Under the pieces are notes generated by a model, which saw only the letters and a program-made list of their open reading frames with translations, did not search any database and was not told where the DNA came from. This document shows positions 57,501 through 64,000 of a DNA stretch of 64,000 nucleotides, piece after piece; positions within the stretch are counted from its first letter, which is position 1, and each line of letters opens with the position of its first letter. Made by a program: the position numbers and the translations under genes. The stretch lies in contig JBAIAA010000699.1 in NCBI GenBank assembly GCA_037893245.1, positions 372,001 through 436,000 of the forward strand. Reading direction: 5' to 3'. The stretch comes from Crossaster papposus (Eukaryota; Echinodermata; Asteroidea; Velatida; Solasteridae).

Positions 57501-60500
57501 CCAACCCCAACCCCAACCCTAACCCTAACCCTAACCTTAACCCCCTTACCCCCTTACCCCCTTACCCCAACCCCAACCCCAACCCTAACCCTAACCCCCT
57601 AACCACAACCCTAACCCTTTTACCTTAATTATTCCCACAGATGCCCAAAGTCACCAGCCAGATCCTAACTGCTCCCTGAGCAAACAGGACTTTGGGTCTC
57701 CTCTCTTCTCGGACAAATGCAAACTGACCGATGACGAGGAACTCTGCATGGATTCGACTCTCAAGTTTCCGAAGGAAGGTAGGAATCCAAACTAATGTTG
57801 TGTTAACTCTTGAACCCCCGACCATTGTAAGAGCTCTGTCCCGATATATATCCGGAACAGGTTCCGGACATCTTGTTGTAGATTCAGTTACTTTGTATGA
57901 AAGAATCTCTGCATTTGTCCTGCCCGACATGTTCCGGGGAAGTTTTCATTAGCAACTGCTTGACTCACCAATACTGACAAATTAATTGTGGGAAGATTAC
58001 AGGAAAGAATTCTGCAGCTTATACCCGATACTATTTCAGGAACTTGTCCGGAACTTGACCAAGGTGGGAATTGAGATGGGCTCCAAGTGCTAGGGAGCAT
58101 CTAACGCCCACCTTATTCTTGTTGATTACATAGCTAGGGTATGCCTGAACAGTTTGTATCCAACAGTCGTTTTCCATTTTCCTTCGGCTTTGCTTCAGGA
58201 AAACGGAACATTCCACAGATCACTTTGGGAGGCTAGTTTTGCTTCGCCACTCGAAGCTGTCAATATTTGTTTGTCAATTATTATTTTAACTTACATAAAA
58301 AAGGGAAAGATAAACTATTATAAATGCCAGGAAAAGCCTTTATTACAATTTGTGTCGCTTTTTAAAGTTGAACAATAAGCCATTTGCGCGTGACCCCAAG
58401 TTAAATTTGAATAACATCTGGTACACTGACTTGCTCACACAGCTTGGCACTGTTGAACTTTAATTTCTCCAGACAAAAGACACTGTTGCCAATTACATGT
58501 TTCGGGGCAAGCTCTTGCATAGTTACGTAACAGACGCTAAGCACCAATACATTGTTCACAATGGGTGAGATTCGCACAAAGACACCAGACCATTCCGGAG
58601 CTGGGGGTTGCTAGCGTAAGGCTTGCCCCGAATCACGCGATATAGCAAGTGTCCTTGGTCTGGAGAATTCAAAGTTAAAATGTGCCAAGCTGTTTGAGCA
58701 AGTCAGTGTACCAGATGTTATTCAAATTTAACTCGGGGTTACGCGCATATGGCTTATTAGCTGTATTACACTTACGCTTGAAAAATCATTCAATATAAAA
58801 ATGATGCTCAGAAGCTATTGTTGTACTGTCCTAACCTACTGTTGTAACGCCGGAGGTAGTAGGCAAATCTTTAGAACTGGTAGAAGACAGAAACTGACCA
58901 TTGTGCCATTTAAGAACTCGCAGCTATTCTGCAGTAGGCGAGTATTTGGTACAGTAATTCTAGGCACCAATAAAGCTGCCAAAGATATCTCTGAATCTCA
59001 GTCACCAGAGAGAACAGTCTTCACCGAATTGTACTAAACTAGTTTTAGTTCACCCGGACGCAATATTAAAGCTGTAATAACTAACCATTTCTGTATAACA
59101 ATAACCTTTTCCTCGCCTCAATCCCACCGCTGCCACCAATATTTCCAGAGGAGAACTGCTATATCTTTGCGGGCTCCCCCGCAGACTCCTCCAGCGGTAG
59201 GAGCTCCCCGCTGGTCTGGGACCCCAACTCCATTTATGATAAGCTCACATGTCGCTCGCGGGAGTCTGTCTCCTCGGGGTCCCTGTCAGGTTTGTCTCCA
59301 TCAAGAAAAAGGAAATGCTTTGGATCCAACCCTGTGTTGAATACCCTACCACCCGCTCCCCCCTCCACCCCACACTGGTGCTGGCTTCAGGTTTCCAGAT
59401 CATAGACTCATTTTAACCCTAACCCCCTAGGCCCTTATGGCTAGGATGGATCCTCAATCCTCAATCCTGCAGCCTGTCTCCGTCTTACCACTGCCTCGAG
59501 CCTTCAGAATGCTTCAACTCACTTTAAACATATTTGGGACATTGGAGCAGTGCGTATGCGTAAGGCTGAACATGAACATTGCACGTGATGCAAGGTACAT
59601 CCTGACACCTTGACACAATGCATCCTCCAAAATTTACTTGCACTTCAAAGGCAATTCGTCTACGATCCTTAAAGCACCTGGTTGAACTTGGAGGATTGAG
59701 GAGGGTTAGGGTTAAAAACGGGAAAATTTTTGTTTTGTACCCTAGTTTACATTGTTAGTTTAGAAGCCCTAAAAAAAGAAGACGAACATGGCAAACTCGC
59801 ATGGCTGTGTCAGGTTGCATGCTATAACATTTTGGTTGTCTGTGATGTATTAAAATTGTAGTTAAGTTGTTTTACTGGTGGTGTTTTTACCTTTCCCCTG
59901 CCCCCCGTTCTGCAATACTCTATCCAAACACACTTTTTTTTCTTTATTCAAAGGTCGGTCATCAACTGTCAGCTTATATTTTAACCCTAACGTCACCTAA
60001 TACTACAAAATACTACAAGTAGTAAAATATAGTATGAAGTACTCTAACCTACTTGTGTGCAATGCCCAGGGATGTAGTCGAGTCTATCACAAGTCCATGT
60101 AAGTCCCTGCAAGTCCATCACAAGTCCTTCACAAGTCCTTCAGTTCCAATTCAAACCGCAAGCTATTCAAATCAGCTTTGACAAAAGCATTCCTTTGTCA
60201 TTGTTCATCCAGTTACTTGTGACTGCCTTTATGAAGGGACTTGTGACTGGCTTCACGAAAAGACTTGTGAACGGACTTGCAGGGATTCGACTACAACCCT
60301 GGCAATGCCTGTAGTAATTGTTTGCATTCGGTACTTTACCCCAAATACTGTTGTGGCACTAAAGTTGCTATCAAGTGTAAAACATGCTAAAGAATACTAC
60401 ACTCTATTTCATTCATACAAGTAGTATTTCGTAGTCATTACACACAAAATACTAAGTACCGGTAGTATTCTGTAGAACTCAGTTCTTTAACCCAAAGTAT

Positions 60501-62995
60501 AATGCCTAGGACGTTAGAGTGACTATTTCATCAGCAGACAAAATGTGTCTACAGCTTGCTACAGTCAATGCATAGCTGTATCAAGTTTTATAACGGTCAC
60601 AGCCAGCCATTCCTGCTTTAAGTAGGCAGAGAGCGCTCAACTGTTTAAGAGAGTCACTTGACTCCAAAGGAGTCGACAATTGTGTATCACATTATTTATT
60701 ATCAATTCATTTTCACATTTTCCCCCTGTATTTGTCATTGTTTATGTGTAATTTGCATCTGCAGTTCTCGGAGAAATGTTGGTTCATGGTAAATCATGGT
60801 TTTAGTATTTTTCTTTCTTTTTATTTTAACATTATCCTTTTTAGTGTTTTTCCACATCGGTGCCAGATTGTGATATTTCAGTGTACGTTTCTTTATATTT
60901 GCATGAATCGTAAAAATGTTGTTAAATTCACCACAGTACGAGGTAAGGATGTGACGATTACATGTTTAAACTAAACACAACATTTGTTCAACTGTTTACA
61001 AATTGTCCAAAATGTTTTGAAGAAACCCAAATTATAAAAAGGGACCTGTATGGGGCCTGTTTTAGAGGCCGATTTCACGGTCTTGCATGATTCCGCAGAA
61101 AAGTTGTTCCGGCCCAAAAATCTAGAGTGTCTGTGCCAAGTTTAGCTGTTTGAGCAAATCTAAGGTAAATATTTGATATGCTGTGCTTATTGCTAATATT
61201 CTTTTTGCTGATTCATGTTCTGAACAGTGCCATGAATTGCGGTCCTAGTTTTAGTCTTAACCAGTTCGCGCCGGGATTATTTTAACATTACCGAGCCGAC
61301 GCGCAGGACTATTTTTAACGAAACTCGATTTGAGGCGTGTTCAGGCCAATAGTACCGGGAAGCACACCCACGCATTTCCGGCCTTGCTCGCTGCTGACAG
61401 ACATTGCCGGCCTTGCTCGTGACGTGTTGCGTCATCCAGTTTGAGTCTGGGGAAAACTTTGCGTTTATATACGTCTTCCGGCGCGAACTGGTTAAACAGT
61501 ATTCAGCTCCTTATTATGAAAACGATCAAGCCGCACTTTATTGCAGTAATGATAGACTAATTGTTATTTGATTTGGCAGATCGGACACCTGGTGATGACG
61601 AAGAAGATGAGGAAGACGATGATGATGAATTCCATGATTTTAAGTCTGCTCCTAAGGCATCCAAGACCTCCAGCCCCACCCACCTTACCTCCTTCCCGTC
61701 CATTGCTCCTCCGAGAGGCGGCAGCACCAGCTCCCTATCTTCGGCCGGCTCCTCTGCGGCAAAGCAGAGGAAGTTTGCATCATCCAGCATGCACTCGTTT
61801 GACTCCCTCAGCAAAAGAAAAGTGGCTGCGGACTCCCACGATGACCAGCAGAAGATTGACCTCTTCCATATGGACTTTGAGAAGGTCTTCCCGAGGGTCG
61901 GGAGGAAGACGGCCAGCACGGATGACTTCGGGAGCTTCCAGACGGGACACAGCGGGACGGGCGGAGCAGGAAAAGCAAAAGGTGACGACGAGTTTGGCGA
62001 CTTCGCTCATTTTAAGCACTCGGCGTCCGAGTCTGATTTGATGGGGATGCAGCCTGCAGAGGGCGACAAATACGCGGTGTTTCGCGAACTGGCTACCGTC
62101 GTGCCGCAAATCCCAGACACCAAGACAACTGTGCAGGTGGATGATTTTGACGATTTTAAACAGGCAGAACCCCCGAATGACGTACCGCCTGTCTCTGCTC
62201 ATGTTCCCTCCTCCGATTCCCTGACAGACTTCAAGGAAGCCACCCAGCCCGTGCCAGGATTCACGGCCAACTTTGAGGACGCTTATCCTTCCACACAACC
62301 CACCCCTCCCACCTCAGTATTTGAACCTTCTCCGGTTCTCCCCACAATCAACCTTGGTTCTAGCTTACCTGAGTCTGCTGGCTTCACCGATTTCCAACAG
62401 GCCATGCCGTTACCCCCTAGCGCCTCAAACCAACGTAGCGATGTCCTCAGTCTCAAGGCTGACTCGGCAAGCACAAGCTCCTCGGAAGACAAGTACAGTG
62501 TCTTCAGAGCTCTAGGAGGTGCTGATGATCGGGAACCACCCGAGGACGATTTCGGCAACTTTCAAACCAACCCTCCTCCCCAAGGCGTGGACTCGCTTTC
62601 CATTGAAAACGGGAAGATGAAGAAACCAGTCTCTGCCAGCGACCTGTACGGCATGGAGTTTGATGCTCTTGGATCACTCAACAACGGCACATCAGTTGCC
62701 ATGTTGAATCTGGAAGATGCCGGGGAAAACGAGCCCAGCGATGAGATTGAAAGCACTCCCACTGAAACCCTGTTCCCTGCATACACCAACTCGTTCCCGT
62801 CGTCGCAGAATAGTGAGCTCTCCAAGCTAGAGTCTATCGACAGGCTTGACCTGAAGACCTTTGACCTTGATTTGACCTTAGGAAGATCGGAAGAGATGGA
62901 CAGCAAAGACAGAGGTGATTCATTCGGTGAGTTCAGCAGTGCTGCAGCCGACATGACCAGTCCAGTTGAGGATGTCAACCAGAAAATGCAACAAG
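48594..62995 (+). CDS. SYNRG: Gamma-synergin (AP-1 gamma-ear-binding EH protein), 3' end beyond window
   Basis: Exons: 48594-48604, 48948-48976, 49839-49883, 52119-52303, 52897-53033, 53889-54142, 54473-54688, 55499-55790, 56424-56646, 57074-57284, 57641-57778, 59149-59289, 61580-62995; all phases agree (about 1,099 aa so far) and the last ends at a GT donor. The N-terminus (MAFRNPNGPPPGA) is like human MALRPGAG, followed by a Gln/Met/Pro-rich region, then a charged helix (RIEEQAKKERYFQEQQRKLKQF) as in human synergin. The EH domain in exon 9 (LLYPILMLSGLDKPVLGHIWGLAN) matches human KLYPILMSSGLPRETLGQIWALAN. Many acidic DF/F motifs bind the gamma-adaptin ear: DDGFGDF, EFHDF, DDFGSF, DEFGDF, DDFDDF, DDFGNF, DSFGEF; DKYAVFREL and DKYSVFRAL are also conserved. 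Works in AP-1 traffic between trans-Golgi and endosomes. The C-terminal domain is outside the window. Introns are full of MITEs and SINEs. Confidence 0.93.
49047..49374. mobile_element. MITE with TGCTGTGTTCCAATCG ends
   Basis: TGCTGTGTTCCAATCGTGCC at left and CGATTGGAACGCAGCA at right, with inner GTTTATCGTGTTCAC pairs; about 328 bp, intron 2 of synergin. Confidence 0.8.
50405..50532. repeat. 22-bp tandem repeat, about six units
   Basis: Units of AACAATGGATTTAGTACCAAGT with a few changes, intron 3 of synergin. Confidence 0.85.
50875..51260 (-). mobile_element. MITE-2, copy 4
   Basis: TTAA at both ends, AAGGTAGTATACACCAT repeats, 386 bp; intron 3 of synergin. Confidence 0.88.
51571..52074. 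mobile_element. MITE with AAGGCCGTGTCC ends
   Basis: Left AAGGCCGTGTCCTAAACGGG, right CGTTTCGGACACGGCCT; further paired words (GTGTCTAGAGCT, AGCTACAGCTACGGCTA). 504 bp. Ends 45 bases before synergin exon 4. Confidence 0.8.
52344..52735. mobile_element. GGCAAAATGAGA-type MITE, uninterrupted copy
   Basis: GCGTTCTGGCAAAACGAGAC at left and CTCATTATGCCAAAACGC at right; serves as the empty-site reference for the nested copy at 39970. Confidence 0.7.
53466..53870 (-). mobile_element. LINE 3' end with reverse-transcriptase ORF tail
   Basis: The minus-strand frame (53854-53582) has NLKVQRTFKHAGDKAFSVAG and PRCWNSIPLNIRHC followed by FKRKLKSYLF, the C-terminal motif of CR1/L2-like LINE ORF2 proteins. 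It is followed by an untranslated stretch ending in GCGCTTTATAAATGCC and a TTA repeat (plus strand 53461-53478). Truncated at the 5' side, as is usual for LINE copies. Intron 5 of synergin. Confidence 0.8.
54163..54312. mobile_element. MITE-4 (TTAA, telomere-like ends), 150 bp
   Basis: TTAA-CCCTAACCCTCCAGGG at left, CAGGGTTAGGG-TTAA at right. Intron 6 of synergin. Confidence 0.75.
55186..55427 (+). mobile_element. MITE-1, copy 7
   Basis: TTAA at both ends, forward orientation, 242 bp, intron 7 of synergin. Confidence 0.88.
55803..56330 (+). mobile_element. tRNA-derived SINE interrupted by MITE-4
   Basis: Head GTACCATGGCCGAG and B box GGGTTCGAACCCAGCC; after the insertion the body resumes with TGCAGTGGACTACT and CTGTGAAGAGGTCAGAT, matching 13979-14255. 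Ends in an A run. Confidence 0.75.
55910..56171. mobile_element. MITE-4 copy nested in the SINE
   Basis: TTAA-CCCTAACCCCCTAGGCC at left, TAGGGTTAGGG-TTAA at right; the SINE reads across if one TTAA is kept. Interior has ACTACAGAATACTAAG words shared with 59981-60522. Confidence 0.85.
56788..57015. mobile_element. CTGGGRCCAATTTCA MITE, copy 3
   Basis: CAGGGGTCAAGTTTCATAG at left, CCATGAAATTGGGCCCAG at right; ends about 60 bases before synergin exon 10. Confidence 0.65.
57463..57622. repeat. Telomere-like CCCTAA/CCCCAA/CCCTTAC array
   Basis: About 160 bp of CCCTAA units mixed with CCCCAA and CCCCCTTA variants, ending 20 bases before synergin exon 11. It is a degenerate interstitial telomeric repeat or an expanded MITE-4 end; it could serve as part of the pyrimidine tract. 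Confidence 0.85.
58375..58757. mobile_element. MITE with 60-bp inverted repeats
   Basis: ATAAGCCATTTGCGCGTGAC at left, GTTACGCGCATATGGCTTAT at right; the arms continue through TTGAATAACATCTGGTACAC and ACTGACTTGCTCA. Intron 11 of synergin. Confidence 0.82.
59413..59715. mobile_element. MITE-4, 303 bp copy
   Basis: TTAA-CCCTAACCCCCTAGGCCC at left, GAGGGTTAGGG-TTAA at right; interior unlike the other copies. Intron 12 of synergin. Confidence 0.7.
59981..60522. mobile_element. MITE-4 with nested hAT-type MITE
   Basis: Left TTAA-CCCTAACGTCACC; right end reads inward CTCTAACGTCCTAGGC, without a clear TTAA. The interior (ACTACAAAATACTACAAGTA) is split by the element at 60067-60301. Confidence 0.75.
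60067..60301. mobile_element. hAT-type MITE, copy 2 (nested)
   Basis: CAGGGATGTAGTCGAG at left, CGACTACAACCCTG at right, with a perfect 8-bp target duplication GCAATGCC (60059-60066 and 60302-60309). 235 bp, longer than copy 1 by extra CACAAGTCCTT and CTTGTGACTG blocks. Confidence 0.9.
61257..61495 (+). mobile_element. MITE-1, copy 8
   Basis: TTAA at both ends, forward orientation, 239 bp; ends 85 bases before synergin exon 13. Confidence 0.88.
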
Positions 62996-63275
62996 GTACA
63001 TGGAATTCATTAACAGGGACCATAGGAATTTGGTTTTTAAAGCTAGCAAAAATCAAGCTGTGAAAAATCAAGACAGCTCAAACACAATGGCACATTCTGT
63101 GTATTTTTATTGGAAGTAGAAACAGAATGTAATGCTAGGGCTCCTCATTTAGGTTTTGGTTTAGGTTTAAAGTTTGGTGAGTTTGTAGTTGGTGAAGAGT
63201 GAGCTTACGAGAAATCATTAGATTTCATGTTAAATCATTAGATTTCATGTTATTTCGCTTTTTCAATATTCTTGT

Positions 63276-63516
63276 TTGACCAGTTTGCGCCGGGATTATT
63301 TTAACATCACCGAGCCGAGGGTTGGATTAATTTTAACAAAACTCAATCCGAAGCAGGTTCAGGCAGATAGTGCCGGGAAGCACACCCACGCATTTTTGGC
63401 CTTGCTCGCTGCTGACAGACATTTCCTGCCTTGCTCGTGGCGTGTTTATGCGTCATTCATTTTGAATCTGGGGAAAACTTTGCGTTTATATACGTCATCC
63501 GGCGCGAACTGGTTAA
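63276..63516 (+). mobile_element. MITE-1, copy 9
   Basis: Left target site mutated to TTGA, right TTAA intact; forward orientation, 241 bp; in the intron after synergin exon 13. Confidence 0.85.
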
Positions 63517-63689
63517 TCTTGAGAAAATTTGACAGAAAGCTAAAATACATGTATCGCATTCTTGACCCTAACCACCTCAACCCATCAAAATCCAATTTTA
63601 GGGTGGGTACTGCACTAGTAAACTGATGCTTTACAAAGGGTTAGGCATACCACCATATATAAATGAACATTCAACAGTTTGAGTGTAGA

Positions 63690-63945
63690 GTTTGCTAGAG
63701 TATATGATGTTCAGGTTTGCAAGGATGAGGAAGGTTTCTAGTAAATCACTCTAGGCTAGCTAGGGGATGGGGAAGGTTTGCAAGGATTAGGAAGGTTATT
63801 AGTAATTCACTCTAGGCATGCTAGGGGATGGGGAAGGTTTGCAAGGATTAGGAAGGTTATTAGTAATTCACTCTAGGCATGCTAGGGGATGGGGAAGGTT
63901 TGCAAGGATTAGGAAGCACTCTAGGCATGCTAGGGGATTCAGTTG
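63690..63945. repeat. Tandem repeat of about 61 bp, four units
   Basis: GGTTTGCAAGGATTAGGAAG through TCACTCTAGGCATGCTAGGG is repeated from about 63713 on; the first and last units are diverged or shortened. In the last synergin intron seen. Confidence 0.88.
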
Positions 63946-64000
63946 TGCTTTTCTGGGCACCTTAGCTCTTTTAGATAACTTAGTTATCTCAGTAATTTTG

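Noticed and set aside
57463-57622. A true chromosome end or fusion point
   Set aside because: The array is short and degenerate, and the same gene continues on both sides; MITE-4 ends of like sequence are nearby.
61557-63071. Long minus-strand frames opposite synergin exon 13
   Set aside because: They are antisense shadows of a strongly supported coding exon with family motifs on the plus strand.

Overview
The window is nuclear DNA of a marine invertebrate animal. Genes are split into many short exons with GT-AG introns, introns are packed with small DNA transposons and tRNA-derived SINEs, and there is a tRNA-like satellite. The gene set (CNG-type channel, SLC15A4-type transporter, ASPHD, gamma-synergin) and the repeat style fit an invertebrate deuterostome such as an echinoderm or hemichordate; that placement is inference. 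Exons below were joined by hand from splice consensus and reading phase, and every multi-exon model closes in frame.

Layout. 1-5190: a tandem duplication of the promoter-proximal part and first coding exon of a cyclic-nucleotide-gated-channel-like gene (minus strand), one copy interrupted by a Harbinger-like transposon. 7362-10913: SLC15A4-like proton/oligopeptide transporter (minus, 6 coding exons, 615 aa). 13705-21626: a 527-aa protein with a TIR domain followed by HEAT repeats (minus), with a non-coding first exon near 24.7 kb. 25028-30370: a satellite of about 17 monomers, each carrying a tRNA-like segment. 30.4-36.5 kb: no gene; palindromes and repeat copies. 36684-43979: a second TIR-HEAT gene (plus, 403 aa), a head-to-head paralogue of the first. 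46293-48076: ASPHD-type 2-oxoglutarate dioxygenase (minus, 346 aa). 48594-62995 and beyond: gamma-synergin (plus, 13 exons seen, about 1,099 aa, 3' end outside the window), sharing a short promoter region with ASPHD.

The most interesting biology is the TIR-HEAT pair. Both proteins place a TIR domain with the conserved catalytic-type glutamate before an FW/VxW linker module and C-terminal HEAT repeats, the reverse of the SARM1 order. One copy has a predicted N-myristoylation plus polybasic membrane anchor and the other starts directly at the TIR domain. Sequence upstream of the two genes also matches in inverted orientation.

Mobile DNA: four MITE families have TTAA target sites (nine copies of one; another has telomere-like CCCTAAC ends), an hAT-type MITE has perfect 8-bp target duplications, and a group of fold-back elements begins TGTGACC. 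There are several SINEs and a LINE 3' fragment. Several insertions are nested, giving a relative chronology.
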